Below are positions 1 through 8,623 of a DNA stretch of 64,000 bases, in pieces. The stretch is from Peribacillus muralis (GTDB lineage Bacteria; Bacillota; Bacilli; Bacillales; DSM-1321). The DNA is taken from contig NZ_LMBV01000016.1 of NCBI RefSeq assembly GCF_001439925.1, forward strand, positions 19,965-83,964, in the 5' to 3' direction. Each line of letters starts with the position of its first letter. Positions within the stretch are counted from its first letter, which is position 1. The notes below the pieces were generated by a model. It made no database searches. It saw only the letters and a program-made list of their open reading frames with translations, and was not told where the DNA came from. A program made the translations under genes and the position numbers.

Positions 1-3
1 TTG

Positions 4-293
4 GCAGTTATATCTCCGAAAAAAGAAATATATCAACGAACCCCGCAGTTATATCTTCGAAAAAAGAGATATATCGACGAAATCAGACGTTATATCTCCG
101 AAAAAGAGATATATCAACGAAATCCGCAGTTATATAAACGAAAAAGTAAATATATCAACGAAATCAGACGTTATATCTCCGAAAAAGAGATATATCAACG
201 AAATCCGCAGTTATATCTCCGAAAAAAGAGATATATCAACGAAATCCGCAGTTATATCTCCGAAAAAAGAAATATATCAACGAACCCCGCAAC
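4..293. repeat. Tandem array of seven ~41-bp units
   Basis: About seven copies of a 40-41 bp unit start near 4, 45, 85, 126, 167, 207 and 248. Each unit has a GCAGTTATATCTCCGAAAA block, an A-rich stretch and a GATATATCAACGAAAT block. The TTATATCTC and GATATATCAA segments are partly complementary, so each unit can fold. Units alternate between GCAG and GACG at the left edge, suggesting an 82-bp higher-order pair. The array has no stop codons in one frame over 100 codons, but this is a by-product of the repeat. It lies just upstream of glcU. A second array with the same period but different sequence is at 43761-43905. Confidence 0.9.
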
Positions 294-411
294 TAACCAA
301 TGATTAAGCTAATATTTACCAAGGCTCAATTCACTGAGTGAGACCATATTAAATAAAGACTAAATGAAGTTTCCTGCTTTAGTTTCAACATACATATAAT
401 GGGGGTTGAAG

Positions 412-1266
412 ATGGATATAGTATTAGCGCTCTTGCCGGCAGTATTCTGGGGAAGCATCGTATTATTCAATGTGAAACTGGGGGGCGGACCTTATAGCCA
501 AACACTGGGGACAACGATCGGTGCCTTGATTTTTGCAATTGGCGTTTATATTTTTGCCGATATCCAGCTATCACTTTTGGTATTTGGGGTCGGCGTCGTA
601 TCCGGTTTGTTTTGGGCTGTTGGACAAGCTAATCAGCTGAAAAGCATCGATTTAATGGGCGTATCCAAAACGATGCCGATCTCTACCGGTTTGCAGCTCA
701 TTTCGACCACATTATTCGGGGTCATCGTTTTTCACGAATGGTCTACCATGAAGGCCGTTATTTTAGGCGTTTTGGCATTAGTTTTCATTATTATAGGAAT
801 TGTCCTGACTTCTTTGGAAGATAAAGAATCAAAAGAGGGAAAATCGGGAAACTTGAAAAAAGGAATCATTATACTCCTCATTTCGACATTCGGTTATTTG
901 GTTTATGTGGTCGTGGCCCGTCTTTTTAATGTTGACGGCTGGTCAGCGTTATTTCCCCAAGCGATAGGGATGGTGATGGGCGGACTATTGTTGACGTTCA
1001 AACATAAACCGTTTAACAAGTATGCGATTCGCAATATCATTCCTGGTTTGATCTGGGCTGCTGGAAACATGTTTTTATTCATTTCCCAACCTCGAGTCGG
1101 CGTGGCTACAAGTTTTTCCCTATCACAAATGGGCATCGTCATTTCAACGCTCGGAGGAATCATCATATTACGTGAGAAGAAAACAAGACGCCAACTGATT
1201 GGAATTGTTATCGGAATTATTTTAATCATCATAGCAGGGGTTATGCTCGGACTGGCAAAAAGTTAA
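412..1266 (+). CDS. glcU: GlcU-family glucose/sugar uptake permease
   Basis: 284-residue integral membrane protein of the GlcU/RbsU drug-metabolite transporter superfamily, with about ten hydrophobic segments. Family hallmarks visible are the N-terminal LPAVFWGSIVLFN, the GQANQLKSIDLMGVSKTMP stretch, and GVATSFSLSQMGIVISTLGG near the C-terminus. It should import glucose by proton symport, as known for the Bacillus subtilis protein. The start at 412 is chosen because GGGGG at 401-405 is well placed for it; an in-frame TTG at 406 abuts that ribosome site and is less likely. It lies 15 bp before gdh, the same pairing as in the B. subtilis spore operon. A sigma-G-like promoter (TGAAGT, 18 bp, CATACAT at 389-395) exists but would put the start of transcription at the ribosome site, so I do not call it. 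Confidence 0.93.
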   Translation: MDIVLALLPAVFWGSIVLFNVKLGGGPYSQTLGTTIGALIFAIGVYIFADIQLSLLVFGVGVVSGLFWAVGQANQLKSIDLMGVSKTMPISTGLQLISTTLFGVIVFHEWSTMKAVILGVLALVFIIIGIVLTSLEDKESKEGKSGNLKKGIIILLISTFGYLVYVVVARLFNVDGWSALFPQAIGMVMGGLLLTFKHKPFNKYAIRNIIPGLIWAAGNMFLFISQPRVGVATSFSLSQMGIVISTLGGIIILREKKTRRQLIGIVIGIILIIIAGVMLGLAKS

Positions 1267-2067
<801 letters not shown>

Positions 2068-2095
2068 AGGAAGCTCCGCAGCAAATACTCCACAT

Positions 2096-2131
2096 AAGGT
2101 TTCGGAATGATACCCATTCCGGAACCTTTTT
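2096..2131 (+). terminator. Terminator of glcU-gdh
   Basis: Inverted repeat AAGGTTTCGGAATG (2096-2109) and CATTCCGGAACCTT (2115-2128) with one mismatch and a five-base loop, followed by a short T run. It is 30 bp after the gdh stop. Confidence 0.8.
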
Positions 2132-2656
2132 ATCCTTCAATATCCTTGAAAGCTCCTTGGGCAGAAGGGTGCTTCCTTACCGAAGGATTTTTTATTTTTA
2201 CATGCTCTGAATTTCAACAGGGTTAATCAACAAATGCATGCCTGCGACTTAACGTCCAAATTCGATACGGTTAATACAGTTTATTGCTCATACACCAGCG
2301 TAACAAGCCTAAAGCATATGAAAGCGAGTGCGTGGAGAGGAAATCAACGGTGTAAAGGTAATTCTTCCAAAACAAAAAACAATTATTATTGCTCGGTTGA
2401 TTGTGACAGGTGCTGCAATGATTATATTTATTGGTTAAGCAATAATGCATAAGATGATAGTTTAATAGTAGTACAAAGTTGTTGGAGTTAAAAAAAAGCT
2501 AAAGCGCCAAGCGAGAAATGATATTACTTAACATAGCGCTCAATCCTTGTTAAATAAAGTTAATACTAAATTATGAATTTATTAATCTATCGTAAATCTT
2601 TTGTTAATAATTACTAGATAAACTAAATATTGAATACAAATAAGGAGGAAATAAAA
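2132..2656. other. Gene-free stretch with possible coding relic
   Basis: About 520 bp without a convincing gene. A weak hairpin TCCTT-ACCG-AAGGA plus T run is at 2173-2190. Between about 2330 and 2444 one plus-strand frame reads GEEINGVKVILPKQKTIII and then a hydrophobic tail ending in IIFIG and a stop, which looks like the C-terminal scrap of a membrane protein, with no start or ribosome site. The rest is AT-rich leader for the secreted protein downstream. Confidence 0.4.
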
Positions 2657-3469
2657 ATGAAAAAAGTATTAGTAACGTTACCGGTAATTACAATGTTAGT
2701 ATCGGGGGTTTCTTACAGTACCGCAGATGCAAGGAGTGCAGTAGGCTATTTACCAGATGATCCAAAATCAAACCCCACTTCAGAAGTAAAACCAGAAGAG
2801 GAACCAAAACAAGAAGAAGTAGTTGAAAACAATAACGGAAGTGCAGTAGGCCATCTGCCAAGTAATCCAGAATCAAATCCCACTTTAGAAGTAAAACCAG
2901 AAGAGGAACCAGAATCTAGTCCTTCAATTAATCGGAAATTTACTATTCTAGAAGGATACGCAGGTGATAATACAATAAAAGTTGAAAGTCCAGCGGCAGA
3001 TCTAACTCTCAACTTTTACCGTAATAACAATTATGAGGGTTCAGGTGATATCTATTCTTTATTTTATGAAACTTGGGGTAACAAAGCCAGTTTCCATTAT
3101 CCAGGTGAAGCATTAAAACTAGGTGACATTTTGCGAGTGGATACAGTAGATTCGTCCGGCCTAGTAACTAAAGGAAAAGAATTTAGTGTAAGTGATATGA
3201 GTGTAGCTGTAGATAAAGTAACTGTTAATAACCTTAAAGCTGGAGAAAACGTCACTATTGAAGGGGAAACAATGGATATAGCCCCTTATTATGAAATATA
3301 TGTAAATGGAAAGCCGGTTAAATTTACTGTGAAAAATAAAGTTAACCCTAATGTATATTCAACAAAAGTTTTAAATTTAAACAAAGGAGATATTGTAACA
3401 GTTTATGCCAGTGATATGAATGCAACTAGCCGGTACGTTCATGGTTCTGTTACAACCATTGTGCAATGA
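2657..3469 (+). CDS. Secreted protein of unknown function with internal duplication
   Basis: 270-residue exported protein I do not recognise. Residues 1-27 form a signal peptide (MKKVL start, hydrophobic core, ADA cleavage site). Residues about 28-90 hold two tandem copies of a proline/glutamate-rich unit, SAVGYLPDDPKSNPTSEVKP and SAVGHLPSNPESNPTLEVKP, each followed by EEEP. The remaining ~180 residues look like two beta-rich Ig/bacterial surface domains (for example KVTVNNLKAGENVTIEG and the ending VYASDMNATSRYVHG). TAAGGAGGAAAT at 2641-2651 sets the ATG at 2657; an in-frame ATG at 2630 precedes the ribosome site and is rejected. There is no LPXTG anchor or transmembrane tail, so it is probably released or bound non-covalently to the wall. 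It is flanked by AT-rich DNA and an IS remnant. Confidence 0.8.
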   Translation: MKKVLVTLPVITMLVSGVSYSTADARSAVGYLPDDPKSNPTSEVKPEEEPKQEEVVENNNGSAVGHLPSNPESNPTLEVKPEEEPESSPSINRKFTILEGYAGDNTIKVESPAADLTLNFYRNNNYEGSGDIYSLFYETWGNKASFHYPGEALKLGDILRVDTVDSSGLVTKGKEFSVSDMSVAVDKVTVNNLKAGENVTIEGETMDIAPYYEIYVNGKPVKFTVKNKVNPNVYSTKVLNLNKGDIVTVYASDMNATSRYVHGSVTTIVQ

Positions 3470-3519
3470 ATTTACCAAAATAACTTAAAAAATGGAACTC
3501 TTCTAACATAAAAAAACCG

Positions 3520-3652
3520 GAAATGTGAGTTTCAGACTGTGGACAAACTTGAACTGCCCCGTAAATGGTAGATTCCTATCTACCATTTACGAGGTGTTTT
3601 TTATGGCTAATTTTACAACCGAAGAGAAATATTTGTTTGATTATTCTTGAGT
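3520..3652 (+). mobile_element. Remnant of the left end of an IS3-type insertion sequence
   Basis: A perfect 12-bp inverted repeat CGTAAATGGTAG / CTACCATTTACG with an 8-base loop (3561-3592) is followed by an ATG at 3603 opening MANFTTEEKYLFDYS and a stop. The MANFTTEEKY start is like the orfA start of IS3-family transposases of Bacillus, which I recall from family knowledge. Nothing else of the transposase is left. The hairpin just before the start codon could be the translation-shielding structure often found in such elements. Confidence 0.5.
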
Positions 3653-3691
3653 AGTGAAAATTTGTATAATCATTGCGCATTCAGGCAAAGT

Positions 3692-3740
3692 CAAACTACC
3701 TGTCCCCAATATAGAGGGACAGGTAGTTTGGGTGTTTTTT
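3692..3740 (+). terminator. Strong terminator-like hairpin
   Basis: Perfect 15-bp inverted repeat CAAACTACCTGTCCC (3692-3706) and GGGACAGGTAGTTTG (3716-3730), then GGTG and six T (3735-3740). It stands between the IS remnant and the convergent FMN reductase and could stop transcription from both sides. Confidence 0.7.
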
Positions 3741-3761
3741 CTAAGTCTTATTCAAAGATCC

Positions 3762-4313
3762 TCAACGAGTATGATGATTATACCATTCTATGAAGTTATC
3801 TACGACCGTATCGATGAATTGTACAGTCGATTCGTGTGTGAGGCTTCCGTCACTGTCGATTTTATCATGCACGGCTCCTACATATACTTCATTCCCTGGT
3901 AGGAGTGGTGAGGAGATACCTAGTGCGAATAAGATATCACGTAAATGCAATTGGGCTTTAACCGTTCCTAGCTGTCCCATTGACGCACCCATGATCCATG
4001 ATGGTTTGCCGATCAAGACTTTGTCCACACGTGATAACCAATCGATGCTATTGCCCAATACGCCAGGAATCGTCCCATTGTATTCAGGCGTTACCCAAAG
4101 TACTGCGTCCGCATCAGCCACTTTGCCTTTAAATTCTTTCACGACGGCAGGAGGATCGTTTTCAATATCTTGATCATAATAAGGTAAATCGCGAATGTTT
4201 AAGATTTCCAGATCGAACCGATCTTGATACCTAGTTTGAATATATTTGGCAAGCTTTAGGTTATAAGACTCTTTACGAATACTTCCCACTATTGCAACAA
4301 CTTTCACCTTCAT
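3762..4313 (-). CDS. NADPH-dependent FMN reductase family protein
   Basis: 183-residue flavodoxin-like oxidoreductase. The FMN phosphate-binding loop is GSIRKESYN near residue 10, and TPEYNGTIPGVLGNSIDW near residue 80 is the second flavin-contact motif typical of this quinone/azo/chromate reductase family. It should reduce FMN-bound acceptors (quinones, azo dyes, metals) with NAD(P)H in the cytoplasm. The true substrate cannot be told. GGAGG at 4316-4320 (complement) lies 2 bases from the ATG at 4313 and 8 bases from an in-frame GTG at 4307, so translation may start two codons later. A palindrome overlapping a TATAAT box lies upstream. Confidence 0.88.
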   Translation of the reverse strand: MKVKVVAIVGSIRKESYNLKLAKYIQTRYQDRFDLEILNIRDLPYYDQDIENDPPAVVKEFKGKVADADAVLWVTPEYNGTIPGVLGNSIDWLSRVDKVLIGKPSWIMGASMGQLGTVKAQLHLRDILFALGISSPLLPGNEVYVGAVHDKIDSDGSLTHESTVQFIDTVVDNFIEWYNHHTR

Positions 4314-4348
4314 TACCTCCAAATGTTTATTTGAAAACAGAATATTGC

Positions 4349-4369
4349 CCACTTACACATTATAAGTGG
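4349..4369 (-). promoter_or_regulatory. Palindrome overlapping -10 box of the FMN reductase
   Basis: CCACTTA and TAAGTGG form a 7-bp inverted repeat with a 7-base spacer. Read on the minus strand it contains TATAAT. The position 36 bp before the start codon fits an operator over a promoter. The -35 box is not clear. Confidence 0.4.
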
Positions 4370-4405
4370 ATTTCCAATGAAAGGGAAAAAAGATGCTTAG
4401 ACGCT

Positions 4406-6781
4406 TCAATTTGAAGGACTTTGGTGGTTCAATGAGTATTCCACCCATCCTTTTGCTTCTTCAAGTTGTTCTTTTATCCTTTCTCCTACAACATGTTTAA
4501 GTTTATTTTTGTCCATTAAGTTATCGATTTGTTTAATGATTGAATTAAACTCTTTATCCATATGTTCTGGATTTTTATGAATGGCTTTATTTAATCGTTT
4601 GAGAGATTGCTTTAGAGCCTTTCCTTCTTTTTTATCGAGAGCTCCTTGCTCCACGTATATGTCACTTATTTGTCTTTCGATTTCTGTTAATAGGGTTTGA
4701 GTAGCTAAGATCGGTTCTTCTCCAGGGTTTAGAGCCTTTTCACGCCATGGTCCTTTTCCTAATGCATCAACTGAAGGGGCACTTGCTTGACCGAATGCGA
4801 ACATATTCACCCCAGACGTTCCATGTTTCGCAGATAAGACATCGTCCACATTCCCCATCTCATCAAGATGATGGTAGAAAGAATAAATTCCGGTATAGTA
4901 CATCGTCCCAGCAGGCATTAGCTTTTTGCTGTCTTGAACGGTTCTTTGGATACTATTGAAGTCATGCCCATACGCCTGTGGAATGACACCATCTATATCA
5001 TCTTTCCAATCGCTAATCAATACCGCTTCTGGACCTGGTTCAGGTGTTGCTGTCATCATGAATTTCTGGTTGATATCTTTGGCTTGATCATGTAACTTCG
5101 CAACGAATTCATTTTCTTTTATACGCAACCAGGTTGTCCAATCTTCCCATTGTTCCGGGTTTGTCGCTGGGTTGAGGGTGACTGGATCAATACCAGTCTG
5201 TTCCTTATACAGATCCCGAACTTTTGTGCTAAAGCCGTAGCTTTTTTCAAAATCATGATGCGGATAGCGCATATAATCTATATTCAAACCTTTTATTTCG
5301 TAGTTGAGCTGCATTTCCTTGTATATGGCTAGCATGAATTTTTGTACTTCTGGTTGTGCGATATCCAACCAATAGTATTTGCTTGATGTATCAGGGAGTG
5401 GTTTTCCTGTATTGTTTTGTCGTTGGATGGCTGCCCAGTCAGGGTGGTTTTTAAATGCTGGTGGAGTTCCTAAACTGCTTTCACCGACCATAAATCCATC
5501 TGTCCATGCTTGAACGGTAAGTCCTCGCTTTCTTCCTTCTTGCACATAGGCAGCTAACAAATCCTTACCATAACCACCGTATTCGCCATTCTGAAACCTT
5601 GGGTGTTGACCTGGCATACCATACTTCTCCATCACTTTACTAGGGTAAATGGTATAGCCATGGAATGTAGTTTCAAGATAGACTGAATTGAATCCCGCCT
5701 CTTCCATACGGTCAAGTACTTGTTTGACACTCTCAAGTGTCGTTTCCTCAGGACGATACCAAATGGCGCGTTGTTCCGCTGCATTCGATGGCAAAGAATA
5801 ATAGTAGGCGTCATAAGCAGACTGGGTTGCTTGCCGTGTGAAGTCAAGCGCTTTAACGGGGTCACTTTCCTTTACTGTTTCTGCTTCATTTAATAGCTTT
5901 TCAGACTTGGCGATCGACATCTTCGCCTTATTCATAGCAACATCCAAATAATTAGTTTTGGCTTTTTCCATAGATGCTTTAGCTTGTTGAATGGCTTGCT
6001 CACTTTGATACGCATAACTATCAACATCTTGAATGATTTTTACAGAGCCATTTTCGTCTACAGTGACTTTAGAGCCTATAATCGAATTGGATGTAAGCCA
6101 TTTCGCAGCTATACCATGTCCGCTCACAACATACCCGTTTGCCGGAATGCGGGATCCACCGCCTCCTAATTTTGTAACGACCCCATTTTCAACGGTAATT
6201 TCGTAACCAAATGCATTGGTTTTCGTGGTTTCTCCAAAAGATGGATGATAGACAATTAACTGATCAGGACCTCTAAACCCGTCGAACGGTGCTCCAGCTG
6301 GATTGGTTGCCGCTGTAGGGTCGATGGCATTGGCGACTTTTTCTTCCTCCTTCACGACAGGTTCCAATAGTGTAACTGTTTCTCCACTTTCTAATTGTAT
6401 GAGAAAGGAATCTATCTCGGCAGTTGTCTTAGCCCCTGTAGATAGAACAAGGCCATTCTGGGGAATTGGGCTATCTCCATCGGTCTTGTTTTTCACCCGA
6501 TATGTATTAAGTCCCGTCTTTTCAAGGATGATTTCTTTACTGCCTTTCTTCGTTTCTGTGTAATAACTGAATGTGTCGTTAAAAACGATCAATTTGTTTT
6601 CATTGGCAAGCTGATTTGTTCCGCCAACGATCATGTGATCCCCAGATTGATCCTTAATGGTTAATACATCGACAGAAGTACTTTGATCTTGGGCTGTAAC
6701 GCTGCTTACCATTCCTAAAGATGATAGTACTAGACTTGAAGCAAAGATAGAGCTACTGATCACTCTCAATTTTTTACTCAT
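4406..6781 (-). CDS. Secreted GHL10-type glycoside hydrolase
   Basis: 791-residue exported protein. A signal peptide covers residues 1-30 (MSKKLRVISSS start, VTAQD cleavage). Residues about 40-260 are beta-rich with no family I recognise, about 265-340 are helical. From about 345 to 680 lies a glycosyl-hydrolase-like 10 (YngK-type) barrel: RAIWYRPEETTLESVKQVL, YGKDLLAAYVQEGRKRGL, LNIDYMRYPHHDF and GVIPQAYGHDF are its visible landmarks, with acidic candidates in NIDYMRYP. The last ~80 residues are charged helices resembling the FIMAH-type tail of secreted Bacillus proteins. It should cut a polysaccharide outside the cell, feeding the divergent importer operon at 7232. A cre-like site at 6879-6892 lies in its promoter region. 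Confidence 0.85.
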   Translation of the reverse strand: MSKKLRVISSSIFASSLVLSSLGMVSSVTAQDQSTSVDVLTIKDQSGDHMIVGGTNQLANENKLIVFNDTFSYYTETKKGSKEIILEKTGLNTYRVKNKTDGDSPIPQNGLVLSTGAKTTAEIDSFLIQLESGETVTLLEPVVKEEEKVANAIDPTAATNPAGAPFDGFRGPDQLIVYHPSFGETTKTNAFGYEITVENGVVTKLGGGGSRIPANGYVVSGHGIAAKWLTSNSIIGSKVTVDENGSVKIIQDVDSYAYQSEQAIQQAKASMEKAKTNYLDVAMNKAKMSIAKSEKLLNEAETVKESDPVKALDFTRQATQSAYDAYYYSLPSNAAEQRAIWYRPEETTLESVKQVLDRMEEAGFNSVYLETTFHGYTIYPSKVMEKYGMPGQHPRFQNGEYGGYGKDLLAAYVQEGRKRGLTVQAWTDGFMVGESSLGTPPAFKNHPDWAAIQRQNNTGKPLPDTSSKYYWLDIAQPEVQKFMLAIYKEMQLNYEIKGLNIDYMRYPHHDFEKSYGFSTKVRDLYKEQTGIDPVTLNPATNPEQWEDWTTWLRIKENEFVAKLHDQAKDINQKFMMTATPEPGPEAVLISDWKDDIDGVIPQAYGHDFNSIQRTVQDSKKLMPAGTMYYTGIYSFYHHLDEMGNVDDVLSAKHGTSGVNMFAFGQASAPSVDALGKGPWREKALNPGEEPILATQTLLTEIERQISDIYVEQGALDKKEGKALKQSLKRLNKAIHKNPEHMDKEFNSIIKQIDNLMDKNKLKHVVGERIKEQLEEAKGWVEYSLNHQSPSN

Positions 6782-6878
6782 AATTTGTGCTCCTTTTCGT
6801 TTATTGGTTAAGTGCTGAAGTAGGTTCTAGTTGGACAAACAGAAGAATGGCGAAGGTAATCCCATAGGTCGAATTTTC

Positions 6879-6892
6879 AGAAAACGCTTTCA
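6879..6892 (-). promoter_or_regulatory. cre-like catabolite control site
   Basis: On the minus strand the sequence is TGAAAGCGTTTTCT, matching the CcpA cre consensus closely. It is ~100 bp upstream of the GHL10 start. The identical 14-mer recurs at 29530-29543. Confidence 0.6.
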
Positions 6893-6964
6893 AGGAAACT
6901 ATAAACAAAGTTTACATATTTAACAACTTAATTTTTAAAAAAATTTTTAGATTATTTTATATTA

Positions 6965-7174
6965 TGAAATTAATTTTCATATATAGAACTTTTGTTCAAT
7001 ACGGATTCAACGAAATGTAAGGCATAGTTTTAAGAAGGCCATCGATACAATTGCTTTGACCGAGGTTATCCGGCGAAATGTAAAAAGTAAGACCGAAAAT
7101 GAAATTAATTTTCAAGATTTAAAAAATTTAAAAAATAATTTTCTAAAACCATTGAAGTGGGATTAATTCTCATT
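6965..7174. promoter_or_regulatory. Paired TGAAATTAATTTTCA palindromes (RpiR-type operator candidates)
   Basis: The 15-mer TGAAATTAATTTTCA occurs twice, at 6965-6979 and 7100-7114, and a weaker relative GGGATTAATTCTCA is at 7160-7173. The sequence is almost fully palindromic. The operon downstream codes for an RpiR/MurR-family regulator fused to a kinase, and TGAAA-AT-rich-TTTCA palindromes are usual for that family. The copies sit between the divergent GHL10 gene and the ABC operon, so they could control both. Confidence 0.55.
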
Positions 7175-7188
7175 TATTATGAATAGTA

Positions 7189-7202
7189 AGAAAACGTTTT
7201 CA
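7189..7202 (+). promoter_or_regulatory. cre-like site before the ABC operon
   Basis: AGAAAACGTTTTCA contains the perfect palindrome GAAAACGTTTTC, close to the CcpA cre consensus. It is 30 bp upstream of the solute-binding protein start, where bound CcpA would block transcription or early elongation. Confidence 0.6.
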
Positions 7203-7231
7203 AGAAAAATATATTAAAAGGGGGACTGGAA

Positions 7232-8560
7232 ATGGGAAAACAGATTAATAAGGTCGTTACCGGTACTTTAGTGGCTGCACTTTCAATGGGTTTAATGGCG
7301 GGGTGTAATAAGGAAGGCGCCAAAGATGCGAGCACTTCGAAATCTGGAGAGTTGACCGGTGAAGTAACACTCTGGACGGCATCATTGGCAGGGGAGCCGT
7401 TTGATACATATTTTGATGAGCTTGAGAAAAAATTCGAAAAGCTTCATCCTGATTTGGATGTCACGATAGAGGACATTCCGCAAAACGAAATGGAGCAAAA
7501 AGTACTAACATCACTAACGGGTAATGATGTTCCGGACGTGGTCAACTTAAATCCACACTATATGTCTAATATTGCAGCTCAAGGTGGCTTATTGGACTTA
7601 ACCGGTATGGTAAGTGATAAAACGAAGAATTCTTTCGTAGAAGGTCCATACAAATCAGGTATATATGAAGATAAATTGTACGCATTGCCTTGGTATTTAA
7701 CGACAACAATTTCTTGGTATAACGGAGATCATTTTGACCAAGCAGGAATTAAAGAATTGCCGACAACGATAAAAGACATCTATGATACGGCAAAGGCTAT
7801 AACGGACAAAACAGGAAAACCTTCTTATTATCCAGTAATCAATGACGGAAATACGATTATGGAGAAAATGGTTTCCCTTTCGAACGGAAAACCGATGGTG
7901 AAAGATGGAAAAGCAGTGTTTGAAAGCAACAAAGACATTATCGATTATTTCACATATACACAAAAGATGTATAAGGAAGGGTTAATCCCTCAAGAAACAG
8001 CGGAAGGATCGTTAAAAACGGGCCAAGAGCTGTTCATGGCGGGTAATACATCATTCCTGGAAGGTGGCGTAACGTTTTTAGGACCAATAGAATCTGGTGC
8101 GCCAGACGTATATAAAGCATCCAAAGCCGGTCAACCGTTAGAGTCTGAAAGTGCACCAGTGAACGTTGCGGTCATGAACTTCGCAGTACCGGCAAAAACA
8201 AAAAACAAAGAAGCTGCTGTTGCACTGGCTGAATTTGTTACTAATGCGGAAAACCAATTGGAATTTTCGAAAACGGCAGGAACGGTTTTACCTGCTACGA
8301 AAAATTCTTTAGAGGATGATTACTTCAAAAATCCTGGGGAATCACCGAAGGCACTTGGTATGCTACAGGCATCTGAGTCATTAGAGCGTGCAAAGGTACT
8401 AATTCCACCAACGGAAAGCAGCGCTGAATTACGTGAATCGACAAAGAATATTTTTGTTAAGAACTTACAAGGTAAGCTAACACCTGAAGAAGCTGTCAAA
8501 CAACTATCATCAGAATGGAATAAAGCATTTGAAAAGTCAGATGAAAAAGTGACATTTTAA
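7232..8560 (+). CDS. Sugar ABC transporter, solute-binding lipoprotein
   Basis: 442-residue family 1 extracellular binding protein. The first 25 residues are a lipoprotein signal with lipobox LMAGC, so it is anchored to the outer face of the membrane. GEVTLWTASLAGEPFD begins the mature domain and FEKLHPDLDVTIED is typical of oligosaccharide-binding members. It is followed by two permeases of the MalF/MalG kind but no ATPase gene, so a shared MsmX-type ATPase coded elsewhere probably powers uptake. A hairpin after the stop may limit read-through, giving more binding protein than permease. AAAGGGGGACTGG upstream sets the start. First gene of the nine-gene operon ending at 19373. Confidence 0.93.
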   Translation: MGKQINKVVTGTLVAALSMGLMAGCNKEGAKDASTSKSGELTGEVTLWTASLAGEPFDTYFDELEKKFEKLHPDLDVTIEDIPQNEMEQKVLTSLTGNDVPDVVNLNPHYMSNIAAQGGLLDLTGMVSDKTKNSFVEGPYKSGIYEDKLYALPWYLTTTISWYNGDHFDQAGIKELPTTIKDIYDTAKAITDKTGKPSYYPVINDGNTIMEKMVSLSNGKPMVKDGKAVFESNKDIIDYFTYTQKMYKEGLIPQETAEGSLKTGQELFMAGNTSFLEGGVTFLGPIESGAPDVYKASKAGQPLESESAPVNVAVMNFAVPAKTKNKEAAVALAEFVTNAENQLEFSKTAGTVLPATKNSLEDDYFKNPGESPKALGMLQASESLERAKVLIPPTESSAELRESTKNIFVKNLQGKLTPEEAVKQLSSEWNKAFEKSDEKVTF

Positions 8561-8574
8561 TGAAGGGAAAAGCG

Positions 8575-8607
8575 GATAGCTTTGTAAAAGAAGCTATCTT
8601 CTTTTTT
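8575..8607 (+). terminator. Internal hairpin between binding protein and permeases
   Basis: Inverted repeat GATAGCTT (8575-8582) and AAGCTATC (8591-8598) followed by TTCTTTTTT. It sits in the 63-bp gap inside the operon, and probably acts as a partial terminator or mRNA stabiliser for the binding-protein transcript. Confidence 0.6.
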
Positions 8608-8623
8608 AAAAGGAGAGAGAAAC

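Noticed and set aside
4-293. Possible CRISPR array
   Set aside because: The whole 41-bp unit repeats with no unique spacers, and no cas gene is near.
1-303. Open frame of 100 codons across the first repeat array
   Set aside because: The frame exists only because the repeat lacks stops; there is no ribosome site and the peptide is just the repeat read through.
365-395. Sigma-G promoter for glcU (TGAAGT, 18 bp, CATACAT)
   Set aside because: It would place the transcription start on the ribosome site at 401-405, leaving a ten-base leader; plausible by gene function but not by spacing.
903-1232. Antisense frame across glcU
   Set aside because: Shadow of a well-supported membrane protein gene.
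2234-2452. 72-codon Cys-rich frame
   Set aside because: No ribosome site, odd composition, and another frame of the same DNA looks more like a coding relic.
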